A stretch of DNA of 24,747 nt from Gammaproteobacteria bacterium (GCA_030431185.1 JAUIJO010000009.1:1-24747), one strand, 5' to 3'. Positions 15,125 to 23,086 are shown, counted from the first letter of the stretch. Notes: a model not told the origin generated them from the sequence alone. Made by a program: numbers and translations.

Positions 15125-15140
15125 AAGGACTATAGCCCTT
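15125..15140 (-). promoter_or_regulatory. Near-perfect palindrome overlapping a -10-like box
   Basis: AAGGACTATAGCCCTT is a 16-bp palindrome with one mismatched pair (AAGG-N-CTATAG-N-CCTT). Read on the minus strand it contains TATAGT, one base from the consensus -10. The box lies about 34 bases before the ATG of the GAF kinase-like gene. No -35 is recognisable. A promoter/operator role is inferred. Confidence 0.4.
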
Positions 15141-15167
15141 CCCGGGGCGGCCGGATGCGCGGGCGCT

Positions 15168-16121
15168 TCAGAACACCGACAAGCCGGTCATCCGGCTGAA
15201 CCGGTGGAGCGCGTAGCGACCCAGCAGGGAATTGCCCTTGTCGTCCAGCCCCGGGTACCACACGCACAGGCTCAACACATGGGGGACGACGGCGACGATG
15301 CCGCCGCCGACGCCGCTCTTGGCCGGCAGGCCCACGTAGAACGCGAAGTCGCCCGCCGCGTCGTAGGTCCCGGCGGTCATCATCAGTGCATTGATGCGGG
15401 TCGCGAGCTCGCCGCTGACGACGTCCCGCCCCGACACGCTGCAATGTCCGTTGCCGGCCAGGTACTGCACGCTGCGGGCGAGGTCGACGCAGTCCATGCT
15501 CAATGAGCACTGGAGGTAGTAGAAATCCAGCACATCCTCGACCGGGTTGTGCAGGTTGCCGTAGCTCTTGATGAAGTGGGCCAGCGCCAGGTTGCGATGC
15601 CCCGTGGCGGCTTCGGAACGGGCGACCTCCTCGTCGCAGGCGACATCGGCATTGCCCGATCGCGAGCGCATGAACTCCAGGAGGCGGCCACGCGCGTCCC
15701 CGCAGTTCGACAGCACCACGTCGGCCACCACCAGCGCGCCGGCGTTCATGAACGGATTGCGGGGGATGCCCTTCTCGTACTCGAGCTGGATCAGGGAATT
15801 GAAGGAATCACCGGAAGGCTCGCGATCCACCCGTTCCCACAGGTCATCGCCGACCGCGTCGAGCGCCAGCGTGAGCGTGTGCACCTTGGAGATACTCTGG
15901 ATGGTGAACGGGCGGCGCGACTGGCCGACCTCGAACACCTGGCCGTCGCGCAGCACCAGCGCCATGCCGAAGCCATCCAGGGGCACGGTCGCCAGCGCCG
16001 AGATGTAGTCGGCGGGACGCCCCTCGCCGAACCGGAGCTGCACCTCGGCGTGGATGGTCTCGAGTATGTCGGCGAAATCGTGCTGGGCGATGTCGCAGCC
16101 GCTGGGGAATCGCAGGTCCAT
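15168..16121 (-). CDS. glsA: Glutaminase
   Basis: A 317-residue beta-lactamase-fold enzyme that hydrolyses glutamine to glutamate and ammonia. The catalytic Ser-x-x-Lys pair is Ser76-Lys79 in FTIQSISKVHTL. Further family motifs are NPFMNAGALVV, GNLHNPVEDVLDFYYLQCSL with the conserved tyrosine, MTAGTYDAAGDFAFYVGLPAKSGVGGGI and the final GNSLLGRYAL. The length is that of GlsA/YneH enzymes. ATG 16121 (MDLRFPSG) gives the usual N-terminus but has no clear ribosome binding site. The gene sits between the M14-type enzyme and the GAF kinase-like gene, on the same strand as both. The 72-base gap to the kinase allows co-transcription. Confidence 0.95.
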   Translation of the reverse strand: MDLRFPSGCDIAQHDFADILETIHAEVQLRFGEGRPADYISALATVPLDGFGMALVLRDGQVFEVGQSRRPFTIQSISKVHTLTLALDAVGDDLWERVDREPSGDSFNSLIQLEYEKGIPRNPFMNAGALVVADVVLSNCGDARGRLLEFMRSRSGNADVACDEEVARSEAATGHRNLALAHFIKSYGNLHNPVEDVLDFYYLQCSLSMDCVDLARSVQYLAGNGHCSVSGRDVVSGELATRINALMMTAGTYDAAGDFAFYVGLPAKSGVGGGIVAVVPHVLSLCVWYPGLDDKGNSLLGRYALHRFSRMTGLSVF

Positions 16122-16277
16122 GCAAGGGCGTCGTCGGTGTGGAAACGGCGCCCAGCATGCCGACAATGCCACGCGGCTGGAACCCCTGCCCTCCCGCGCG
16201 CGCATGCGGGCGGTGGTGGCGATGCAGCGGCCGCCGCCCGTCGCCGTGTCCGGACGCCAGGTGGACCGCGTCGCCGG

Positions 16278-17201
16278 CTAGGCGTGCCGGAGGGCGTGCT
16301 CGATCGCCGCGCAGACCGCGGTGGCTTGCGCTTCATTGCACTGCTCCGGGGTCGCGCGCGGGCTGTCGGGATAGACCTCGGTGGTGGTGGTGTAGCGCGC
16401 ACCGGTGATGCTCGCGCACAGGCCGAGTTGCCTGAGCGGGTAATTGATCACCCCCGGTGCGACCACGGTCGAGCCGATGATCTCGCCATTGGCGTCCGCC
16501 GGCGCGATGTGCGTGACCCGGGCGACCGCTTCGACCACGGCCTGCTGGAATTCGGGCTGCGGGTTCGTGGTGTCGCCGACCAGGTAGAAGCCGTCCGGGA
16601 TCTCCCCCGGCTCGAAGCGCTTGCCGTCGCGGGAAGCGAGCGCCGGGCGGAACTCGCTCTCGTCGCTGTCGGTGGTCTCGTGCAGGTCGATGTGCAGCAG
16701 GAATCGCCCCTGCAGCGGCTCGACGAGGCGCATCAGGGCTGCGGACTCGCCCGCCGGGCTGTCGGCCACGAAGGAGCGGTTCGGGTCGATCGCATCCGGG
16801 TTCCAGCGATGGATCCGCTCGTAGGCCCAGGGACTGACGCAGGGCGCGACGAGCAGGTTGGCGCGCCCCGCGTAGTCGGCGGCATGCAGCTCCAGGAAGC
16901 GGAGCGCACCGTGGACGCCGCTGGTCTCGTAGCCATGGACACCCCCCGTCACCAGCATGACCGGCAGGTCGTCGCGCCAGTCGCGACTGCGCAACGCGAG
17001 CAGGGGATAGGTCTCCCCGCCGTACTCGAGGCGGCCGTAGGTATCCAGGTCGAAACGCTCGGCCAGGCGCTCCACGACCCTCGCCACTTCGTCCCGGTAG
17101 CTCCGGTGGCGGACCTGTCGCGACAACCACTCCGCGCGCTCTTCCGGCCCCCATGCGACGCCGGGAGTGCCAATGGGCTGGAAGGTCGGTGCGATGGACA
17201 T
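16278..17201 (-). CDS. M14-family zinc carboxypeptidase/deacylase-like enzyme
   Basis: A 307-residue cytoplasmic protein without a signal peptide. The zinc site is H-x-x-E (His89, Glu92 in TGGVHGYETSG) with the third ligand His174 in LLHIDLHETTD. Asn141-Arg142 (IDPNRSF) match the carboxypeptidase substrate-carboxylate site, and the late TTTTEVYPDSP supplies a candidate catalytic Glu. This set places it in the M14 family, near the succinylglutamate desuccinylase/aspartoacylase branch or cytoplasmic M14 peptidases. The substrate is not known. ATG 17201 has GGAG 11 bases upstream; the longer frame from 17288 adds Arg-rich sequence that looks non-coding. Confidence 0.85.
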   Translation of the reverse strand: MSIAPTFQPIGTPGVAWGPEERAEWLSRQVRHRSYRDEVARVVERLAERFDLDTYGRLEYGGETYPLLALRSRDWRDDLPVMLVTGGVHGYETSGVHGALRFLELHAADYAGRANLLVAPCVSPWAYERIHRWNPDAIDPNRSFVADSPAGESAALMRLVEPLQGRFLLHIDLHETTDSDESEFRPALASRDGKRFEPGEIPDGFYLVGDTTNPQPEFQQAVVEAVARVTHIAPADANGEIIGSTVVAPGVINYPLRQLGLCASITGARYTTTTEVYPDSPRATPEQCNEAQATAVCAAIEHALRHA

Positions 17202-17312
17202 GGTGCTTGCTCCGGGGCTGGCGGGGAAGCGGGACACTCTAACATCGTCGTCCCGCCCCCCTCGCCGTCCCGGCGACCGCGTTCGCACGGGAACGCTCGC
17301 GCCCCCGGCGCG

Positions 17313-18044
17313 CTAGACGTCGAACGGGAAGAACCCCCAGCAATCGGCGGTATCCCGCGCCGTGGGCGCCCCGTGCGCGGCGCAGATCAGCCGGGCCTGG
17401 GCAATGCTGTCGGCGTAGGCGGCGTCGTTCGTGTCCGCCAATGCGTGCGACATCTCGTGGATGATGGTCTCCTGCTTGAGCATGTCGTCGACGTTGCGGA
17501 AGCGCGTGTTCAGCTGGATCGTGAACGCCAGGTCGCGCGCTGGCGACACGGTGACGGGAAGGCCGTTGTGCATGAATACGTAGCTCTGGGTGCCGCGATT
17601 CATGTTGTTGCGTACATCGACCCAGCTGGCCTGGAAACTGTTGGGGTTGTTCGGGTCGACGTTGCCCTCGGCGTCCGGGAAGACCACCGGCGGACCCGCC
17701 GCGGCGTACTCATCGGCGTCATGGTCCTGCCAGTCCGCGTATTCGATATGGACGGTCCAGGTGTTCAGGGCGGTGGCGATGGCGGCGTAGACGGTCTGCG
17801 CGGTGTCGACGAAGACCGTGTCGCCCGGCCCGAGCGCGGGCAGCGGACCGGCGCCGAACTGGACGCCGAAGTACGTGGTCAGCGCGGTCCGCACGGCACC
17901 CGCGTCCGCGTCGCCGGGGTCCAGCAAGGTGTTGCGGTTGCGCGGCTGCAACCAGCCGGCCGCGGCGCGACAGAGTCCGAGGGCATCGATGAAATAGGTG
18001 TCCAGGCTTTCCACCTGGGCCTGTCCGCGATAGATACGGGTCAT
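17313..18044 (-). CDS. M35-type (aspzincin-like) zinc metalloprotease, no signal peptide
   Basis: A 243-residue protein. The zinc motif HEMSH (His196, Glu197, His200) in QETIIHEMSHALADTND is followed by Asp residues at 204/207. The end, RDTADCWGFF, resembles the N-A-D-x-Y-x-x-F ending of deuterolysin/peptidyl-Lys metallopeptidases (M35), in which an Asp is the third zinc ligand. Secreted relatives carry signal peptides and propeptides; this one begins MTRIYRGQAQVE without either. The N-terminal 100 residues are otherwise unremarkable. ATG 18044 has AGGAG 8 bases upstream, better than ATG 18071. The target is unknown. It may act inside the cell or be exported by a non-Sec route, which is inference. 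It follows the RIO1 kinase gene by 90 bases with a hairpin between. Confidence 0.7.
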   Translation of the reverse strand: MTRIYRGQAQVESLDTYFIDALGLCRAAAGWLQPRNRNTLLDPGDADAGAVRTALTTYFGVQFGAGPLPALGPGDTVFVDTAQTVYAAIATALNTWTVHIEYADWQDHDADEYAAAGPPVVFPDAEGNVDPNNPNSFQASWVDVRNNMNRGTQSYVFMHNGLPVTVSPARDLAFTIQLNTRFRNVDDMLKQETIIHEMSHALADTNDAAYADSIAQARLICAAHGAPTARDTADCWGFFPFDV

Positions 18045-18095
18045 GGGGCGTTCTCCTGCTTGGGGCGTCATTGCCCACTTGCAGGAAGAACGCCG

Positions 18096-18126
18096 GGGCG
18101 CGCGCGGCGTGAAACCGCGCGTGCCC
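18096..18126 (-). terminator. Hairpin after the RIO1-family kinase gene
   Basis: Arms 18096-18107 (GGGCGCGCGCGG) and 18115-18126 (CCGCGCGTGCCC) pair over 12 bp with one G-T pair and a 7-base loop. It begins 8 bases after the kinase stop. There is no T-run. Confidence 0.5.
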
Positions 18127-18134
18127 GGTCCGCC

Positions 18135-18992
18135 TCAGTCCTCCAGCTCGGCGGCCTCCCGGCCCTGCTGCCGGATCAGTGCTTCGTCGCGCGCCTCGTT
18201 GATGGCGTCGCGGACGCTTTCGATGTCGGCCTCGTGGACGTCGGGCTCGAAGTGGCCGGTCAGGACGGTGTCGGCCTGCAGCGCGCCGGCTTCGTACAGC
18301 GCCCACATTTCCTCGCCATACCAGGTCTCCAGCAGGTCGGGGGCCCAGCGGCCGAGGCTGGCGGTCAGGTTGTTGACGTCGCGCAGCAGCATGCGGCGCG
18401 CGGCGTTGTTGCCGCCGGCGCTCACCACCTGCGGGAAGTCGATCAATACCGGCCCATCGGGGCCCACCAGCACGTTGTAATGGGACAGGTCGCCATGGAT
18501 GAGCCCGCAGCACAGCATCTTGACCACCTGCCGCACCAGCACGGCATGGAAGTCACGCGCCTGCCCCGCGGAAAGTTCGACCTCGCCCAGGCGAGGCGCC
18601 GAGAAGCCTTCGGCGTCGGTGACCAGCTCCATGACCAGGACCCCGTGGAAGAAGCCGTGCGGCTCGGGCACGCGAACGCCCGCGTCGCGCAGCTGGTAGA
18701 GGGCATCGACCTCGGTGTTCTTCCATTCCGTCTCCTGCTGCCGGCGCCCGTAGCGGGTCGACTTGGCGATGGCGCGGGACTCGCGGCTGCCGCGCACCTT
18801 GCGACCTTCCTGGTACTGGACCCGCTGCTGGAAACTGCGTTGCGCCATGTCCTTGTAGACCTTGGCGCAACGGACGTCGTCGCCACAGCGCACCACGTAG
18901 ACCGCCGCTTCCTTGCCGCTCTTGAGGGGGCGCAGCACGGCATCGATGACGCCATCGTCTATCAGCGCCTGCAGCGCGGTCGGGGTTTTCAT
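18135..18992 (-). CDS. RIO1-family atypical serine protein kinase
   Basis: A 285-residue cytoplasmic kinase-like protein. The glycine-loop equivalent SGKEAAVYVVR (about 25-35), the ATP-binding Lys44 in CAKVYK, the catalytic loop LIHGDLSHYNVL with Asp168 and Asn173, and the metal-binding Asp185 in VLIDFPQ are all present. The Gln/Arg-rich insert SFQQRVQYQEGRKVRGSRES is the RIO1-type loop between the Lys strand and the next helix. In eukaryotes and archaea RIO1 matures the small ribosomal subunit; the bacterial homologs are poorly studied. ATG 18992 gives the natural N-terminus but lacks a strong ribosome binding site; an upstream ATG at 19025 is possible. Confidence 0.9.
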   Translation of the reverse strand: MKTPTALQALIDDGVIDAVLRPLKSGKEAAVYVVRCGDDVRCAKVYKDMAQRSFQQRVQYQEGRKVRGSRESRAIAKSTRYGRRQQETEWKNTEVDALYQLRDAGVRVPEPHGFFHGVLVMELVTDAEGFSAPRLGEVELSAGQARDFHAVLVRQVVKMLCCGLIHGDLSHYNVLVGPDGPVLIDFPQVVSAGGNNAARRMLLRDVNNLTASLGRWAPDLLETWYGEEMWALYEAGALQADTVLTGHFEPDVHEADIESVRDAINEARDEALIRQQGREAAELED

Positions 18993-19013
18993 CGAGGGGA
19001 CGCGGCACGGGAC

Positions 19014-19040
19014 GGGGGCGTGCATTCTCGCACGCACCCC
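19014..19040 (-). terminator. Hairpin between the hybrid kinase and RIO1 genes
   Basis: GCGTGC (19018-19023) pairs with GCACGC (19030-19035). The stem extends by GGGG/CCCC with one bulged A, and the loop is ATTCTC. It lies about 50 bases past the hybrid kinase stop and 22 bases before the RIO1 start, so it could end one transcript or form part of the RIO1 leader. Confidence 0.45.
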
Positions 19041-19090
19041 GGGACCGGGAGCAGGACCGCCGGGCCGCTGTTCAGCCAGGCGCGCCGGGG

Positions 19091-21574
19091 TCAGGCGTCC
19101 ACGGGGCGACCGGGGGCCTGGGTGGAGAGCGCGATGGCCGCCATCAACTGCGCGCGCGAGAAGGGCTTGGACAGCGTCGCGCCCTGTCCGCCGCGCTCGC
19201 GCACGGCTTCCTCATCGTGACCGGTGACGAAGATGATGCGGAGGCCGGGCTGCCGGGCGAGCGCCAGGCGTGCGAGTTCGATGCCATCGCAGCCCGGCAG
19301 TTCCACGTCGGTCAGCATGACGTCGCAGGGGCCGTCCGCCAGCAAGGCCAGCGCCTCGTCGGCGTTCCCGGCGAAGGCCACGTCGAGCCCGCAGGATGCC
19401 AACAGGTCCCCCGTCAGCAAGCGGTCGTCCTCGTTGTCCTCGACCAGCACGACGCGCAGGGACTGCGAAAGCCGGTGCCCGTCGATGGCGGCGCGGACGT
19501 GCCGCCCCAGCTCCGACCGCTCGTACGGCTTGGACAGCATGGGCACCTGCGGTCGCGTCGTCCCGGCCCGCGCCAGCGTGGCCTGTGCGTAACCGGACGT
19601 CATCAACACCGCGGTCTCCGGCATGTGGGCCTGGACATGCGCGACCAGCTCGAAGCTGTGCACCGGTCCCGGCATCACCACGTCGCTGAACAGCAGGGCA
19701 GGACGCAGGCCGTCGTCGAGCAGGGTCATCGCCATCGCCGCGTTGGAAGCCTGGACGACGTCGTATCCCAGGTCGAGCAGCATGTCCACGCCGGCGCGGC
19801 GAACCCCCTCGTCGTCCTCGACCAGCAGCACCATCTCGCCATTGCCCCGCGGCGTGCCGCCCGTCTCGGCGCCGAGCGCCGGCTCCGGCTCGTCGGTCGT
19901 CGGCAGGTAGAGGGTGAACTGGCTGCCGCGTCCCGGCTCGCTGCGCACCCGGATGTCGCCACCACTCTGCTGCACGAAGCCGTACACCGCCGCCAGGCCC
20001 AGGCCGGTCCCCTGCCCGGGTGGCTTGGTGGTGAAGAACGGCTCGAAGATGTGCTCCACGATGTCCGGCGTCATGCCGACGCCGGTGTCGGCGACGGTGA
20101 TGCGGACCAGGTCCGCCTCACGCCCGGCCTCCGCACCCTCCACGCACCGGCACTCGATCCGCACGCGCCCCCCGTCGGGCATGGCGTGGCGGGCATTGAT
20201 GACCATGTTGAGGATCGCGGTCTCGAACTGCTGGGGGCTGGCGACGATACGGGTCTCGCAGTCCAGGTCGAGTTCGAGGGTGATGTCGCGCCCCTCGCCG
20301 AGGGTCCGTTCGAGCATGTCCGCCAGCGACGAGAGCGTGCGCGACGGATCGAAGACCACCGTGTTCAGCGCATCGCGACGCGCGAACGACATGAGTTGCG
20401 ACACCAGTTGCGCGCCCCGCTGCACCGCCTTGCGCGCCGCGCCCAAGCGCTGCCGGGCGACATCGCCCAGCTCGTGCGTGGCGAGCAGCTCGAGGTTCGC
20501 GCCGACCACCTGCAACAGATTGTTGAAATCATGCGCGACGCCACCGGTCAGCTGCCCGATCGCCTCGAGCTTCTGCGACTGGTGCAACGCGGCCTGCGCC
20601 GCCAGGCGCTCCTCTTCGCTCAACTTGAGGGCCCGGGTGCGTTCCTCGACCAGGTTGGCGAGATTGGCGTGGACGGACTCGACCTCGGCCTGCGCCGCCA
20701 CCTGGGCGGTCATGTCGTTGCCCTGGACGAATATCCCGACCACCTTGCCGGCGGCGTCCCGGACGGGCTGGTAGACGAAATCGAGCACCACCTCCTCGGG
20801 CTCGGACTCCTCCCCACGCTGCAAGCGCAGCGAGACCCCTTTTCCGACATAGGGGCGCCCGCTGCTGTACACCTCGTCGAGCAGTCCGAGGAAGCCCTGT
20901 TCGGCGGCTTCGGGCAATGCCTCCCCCAGGGTCAGCCCGATCAGGGTGCGCTCGCGCCCGACGAGGGTGGCGTAGGCGCGATTGGCGAGGGTGAACCGGT
21001 GCTCGGGCCCGGCCAGGTAGGCCATGAAACCCGGTGCCTGGGAGAACAGGGTCTCGAGATCGCTGATCCGGTGCTCCAGCGCCAGGTTGTGTTCCTGCAC
21101 CTTGCGCGCGCGTTCGAACATGCCGTATTCGATCTGCTCGGGGGACGCGCCGGTGGCCTGCGCCAGGGCCTGGTTCAGGCGCTGCAGGTGGGTGACGTCG
21201 GTGGTGTGCTGGAGCACGGCGACGGGCTCGCCCGCCGCATCGAACAACGGCGTGTGCGTGGCGGACCAGTAACGGTCCTCCATCACCGGGCCGTCGGGCC
21301 CCTGCCGTTCGATCGCATACCTGATGAGACTCAGCACGTCCCGTTCGCCGGTGGCGAACACGCGCTCGATGGATTGGCGGAGCAGGCGCACGTTGCTATC
21401 GCCCAGGCTGCTGCCGTCCCCCGGGAACGCTTCGAACAGACTTACGCCCAGCAACACATCGCGTGAATGGCCGACCACGGCCTCGTAGGCGCGGTTCATC
21501 GCGATGTAGCGCATCCCACGGTCGAGGACCATGTAGGGATTGGGCGAGCGGTCGAAGATATCGAGGTAGTCCAA
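19091..21574 (-). CDS. Hybrid histidine kinase: PAS-PAS-HisKA-HATPase-REC-REC
   Basis: An 827-residue soluble kinase without membrane segments. Order: PAS (about 5-130, opening FDRSPNPYMVLDRG), a helical spacer, PAS (about 172-290), coiled coil (AQAEVESVHANLANLVEERT), HisKA with His348 in GGVAHDFNNLLQ, HATPase with N-box (NMVINARHAM), DTGVGM, FEPFFTTK and GTGLGL, receiver 1 (VLLVEDDEG, Asp631, Lys682) and receiver 2 (VVLVEDNEDD, Asp756, Lys803). All phosphorelay residues are intact. The start is TTG 21574: AGGGGG lies 8 bases upstream, and the PAS domain begins immediately; the first ATG (residue 15) would cut it. There is no DNA-binding output domain, so an unlinked HPt or response regulator is expected. 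It is divergent from the pseudouridine synthase gene. Confidence 0.92.
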   Translation of the reverse strand: MDYLDIFDRSPNPYMVLDRGMRYIAMNRAYEAVVGHSRDVLLGVSLFEAFPGDGSSLGDSNVRLLRQSIERVFATGERDVLSLIRYAIERQGPDGPVMEDRYWSATHTPLFDAAGEPVAVLQHTTDVTHLQRLNQALAQATGASPEQIEYGMFERARKVQEHNLALEHRISDLETLFSQAPGFMAYLAGPEHRFTLANRAYATLVGRERTLIGLTLGEALPEAAEQGFLGLLDEVYSSGRPYVGKGVSLRLQRGEESEPEEVVLDFVYQPVRDAAGKVVGIFVQGNDMTAQVAAQAEVESVHANLANLVEERTRALKLSEEERLAAQAALHQSQKLEAIGQLTGGVAHDFNNLLQVVGANLELLATHELGDVARQRLGAARKAVQRGAQLVSQLMSFARRDALNTVVFDPSRTLSSLADMLERTLGEGRDITLELDLDCETRIVASPQQFETAILNMVINARHAMPDGGRVRIECRCVEGAEAGREADLVRITVADTGVGMTPDIVEHIFEPFFTTKPPGQGTGLGLAAVYGFVQQSGGDIRVRSEPGRGSQFTLYLPTTDEPEPALGAETGGTPRGNGEMVLLVEDDEGVRRAGVDMLLDLGYDVVQASNAAMAMTLLDDGLRPALLFSDVVMPGPVHSFELVAHVQAHMPETAVLMTSGYAQATLARAGTTRPQVPMLSKPYERSELGRHVRAAIDGHRLSQSLRVVLVEDNEDDRLLTGDLLASCGLDVAFAGNADEALALLADGPCDVMLTDVELPGCDGIELARLALARQPGLRIIFVTGHDEEAVRERGGQGATLSKPFSRAQLMAAIALSTQAPGRPVDA

Positions 21575-21689
21575 CGGTGCCCCCTGAAAGCAACCGCACG
21601 TGCAATCGGGTGATGGTTGCAGAATGCCACCCGGCCGGCAATCGGACCGTTCATGTTTCCCGCCCCCGGCAGCTTCGACGGCTGGCCGC

Positions 21690-21695
21690 TACACT
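21690..21695 (+). promoter_or_regulatory. Possible -10 box of the pseudouridine synthase gene
   Basis: TACACT in the context GCTACACTCC begins 35 bases upstream of ATG 21725. There is no clear -35. Confidence 0.3.
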
Positions 21696-21724
21696 CCCGT
21701 CCATCCCTGCTTCCGCGCATCCCC

Positions 21725-22462
21725 ATGGTCGAAACCGTCCGCTTGTCCCATCGTGTCGCCGACCTGGCCCGCTGTTCGCGCGCGGATGCTGAACAGTACA
21801 TCCGCAACGGATGGGTGTCGGTGGATGGCCGGGTGGTCGAATCGCCGGAGCATCCGGTCGGCGACGCCCGGGTCGAACTCGACCCCGACGCCCGGCTCGA
21901 GGACGTCGAGCCGGCGACGGTGCTGCTGAACAAGCCTGCGGGCCATGATGCGATCCACGGACGCCGGATGGCCGCGGCCCTGGTCACGCCCGCCTCCCAC
22001 TGGGCCGACGATCCTTCCGGCATCCGCATGCTGCAGCGCCACTTCAATCGACTGACGCCGCTGGTGCCCCTCGATACCGACGCCAGTGGGCTGATGGTGC
22101 TGTCGCAGGACGGGCGCGTGTGGCGACGGCTGACCGAAGACGCCGACCTGATCGAGCACGAATACCTGGTCGAGGTCAGTGGGGAGCTCGCGCCCTGGGG
22201 CTTGCGACGCCTGAACCATGGCCTCGCCTTCCAGGGCCGCGAGCTGCCGCCGTGCAAGGTGAGCTGGCAGAACGAGACGCGGCTGCGCTTCGCGCTGAAA
22301 GGCGTGCGCGAGGGCCAGCTGCAGGACATGTGCGCGCAGGTCGGCCTCGACGTGGTGTCCATCCGTCGCCTGCGGATCGGCAGCGTGCCGATCGGCAAGG
22401 GGCCGGACGGGGCGATGCCGCCGGGCCAGTGGCGCTACCTGCCGGTGGGCACGAAGTTCTGA
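21725..22462 (+). CDS. RluF/RsuA-like rRNA pseudouridine synthase
   Basis: A 245-residue enzyme that converts a uridine in rRNA (or tRNA) to pseudouridine. The N-terminal S4 RNA-binding domain is visible (RLSHRVADLARCSRADAEQYIRNGWVSVDGRVV). The catalytic Asp is Asp117 in VPLDTDASGLMVLSQDGRV; the Arg that normally precedes it (RLD) is Pro here. EYLVEV and the C-terminal EGQLQDMCAQVGLDVVSIRRLRIG are also family motifs. The exact target base cannot be told. ATG 21725 has no ribosome binding site in the ordinary position; the frame extends upstream to 21617 but with less convincing sequence. It is divergent from the hybrid kinase gene. Confidence 0.88.
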   Translation: MVETVRLSHRVADLARCSRADAEQYIRNGWVSVDGRVVESPEHPVGDARVELDPDARLEDVEPATVLLNKPAGHDAIHGRRMAAALVTPASHWADDPSGIRMLQRHFNRLTPLVPLDTDASGLMVLSQDGRVWRRLTEDADLIEHEYLVEVSGELAPWGLRRLNHGLAFQGRELPPCKVSWQNETRLRFALKGVREGQLQDMCAQVGLDVVSIRRLRIGSVPIGKGPDGAMPPGQWRYLPVGTKF

Positions 22463-22580
22463 TCCGGGGCGCCCTCGCGGGGATGCCAATCCCGGCCGCC
22501 CGGCTGCAACCACGTCGAAGACCCAACGCCCAGACGGGCCAGCGCCCCGGGGGACGACCATCAGGCGCGTACGGGAGCCG

Positions 22581-22600
22581 GGGCGTCGCGAACGACGCCC
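22581..22600 (-). terminator. Hairpin after the DUF4126 gene
   Basis: Perfect 8-bp stem, GGGCGTCG and CGACGCCC. On the minus strand its four-base loop reads TTCG. It begins 6 bases past the stop of the DUF4126 gene and lies between convergent genes. No T-run is present. Confidence 0.55.
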
Positions 22601-22606
22601 GCATGC

Positions 22607-23086
22607 TCACGTCCAGTGCGCCCATCCCGCGACGACACTTCCCGCCAGCGCGATCGCCAGTCCATCCTCCAGCAGGGCCGCCGGCCAGTCCTTGCCGATG
22701 CGTCCGGCCAGGTGCGTGCGCAGGCCATGGCCGGCGAACGTGCCGAGCCAGGCGCCGCCCATGCCCACCAGGGCGGACGCAGGCCAGACGAGGTTGCCAC
22801 CCATGCCCAGGGCAGCGCCGCAGAAGCCGCCCGACAGCAGCCGGGCCGACAGCGCCGGCAGGGCTTTCCGGCTGGTCGCCCGGGACGACTTATCCCCTGC
22901 CAGTTCAGCGATGGCGAGCGCGGTGAACATCCACGGCGCCCAGGCACCACCCAGCCAGTGGAGCGCCGTCCCGTCCAGGTCCAACGCACCGGAACGCGCC
23001 GCCCAGCCGAGTGCCGCGGGCGCGAGGAAGGTGCGCAGGCCTGCCACCACACCCAGTGCCACCGCCGCGATCACGGCGGCGATCAC
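22607..23086 (-). CDS. DUF4126 family membrane protein
   Basis: A 159-residue inner-membrane protein with Ala/Gly-rich helices: IAAVIAAVALGVVAGLRTFLAPAALG, PWMFTALAIAELAGDK, LLSGGFCGAALGMGG and a glycine-rich ALVGMGGAWLGTFAGHGLR. The opening GLRT-x-x-x-P and the mid-protein A-E-L-x-x-D-K are characteristic of DUF4126, whose role is unknown. The start is GTG 23086, chosen because GAGGAGG lies 8 bases upstream and no ATG fits. That ribosome binding site overlaps one arm of a 10-bp inverted repeat ending directly at the start codon, which suggests structural control. It follows the DJ-1-like gene by 51 bases. Confidence 0.82.
   Translation of the reverse strand: MIAAVIAAVALGVVAGLRTFLAPAALGWAARSGALDLDGTALHWLGGAWAPWMFTALAIAELAGDKSSRATSRKALPALSARLLSGGFCGAALGMGGNLVWPASALVGMGGAWLGTFAGHGLRTHLAGRIGKDWPAALLEDGLAIALAGSVVAGWAHWT

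Noticed and set aside
12910..15126. A 738-codon minus-strand frame across the kinase-like and AsmA-like genes
   Set aside because: Same strand but a different frame from two genes with recognised domains. The translation is Arg/Gly/Pro-rich and has no domain.
15549..19220. A 1223-codon open frame on the plus strand
   Set aside because: It is antisense to glutaminase, M14, M35 and RIO1 genes, all with clear family motifs. Its translation is Arg/Gly/His-rich with no domain. Long antisense frames are expected at this GC content.
19217..21466. A 749-codon frame antisense to the hybrid kinase
   Set aside because: The kinase frame has complete PAS, HisKA, HATPase and receiver motifs; the antisense frame has none.
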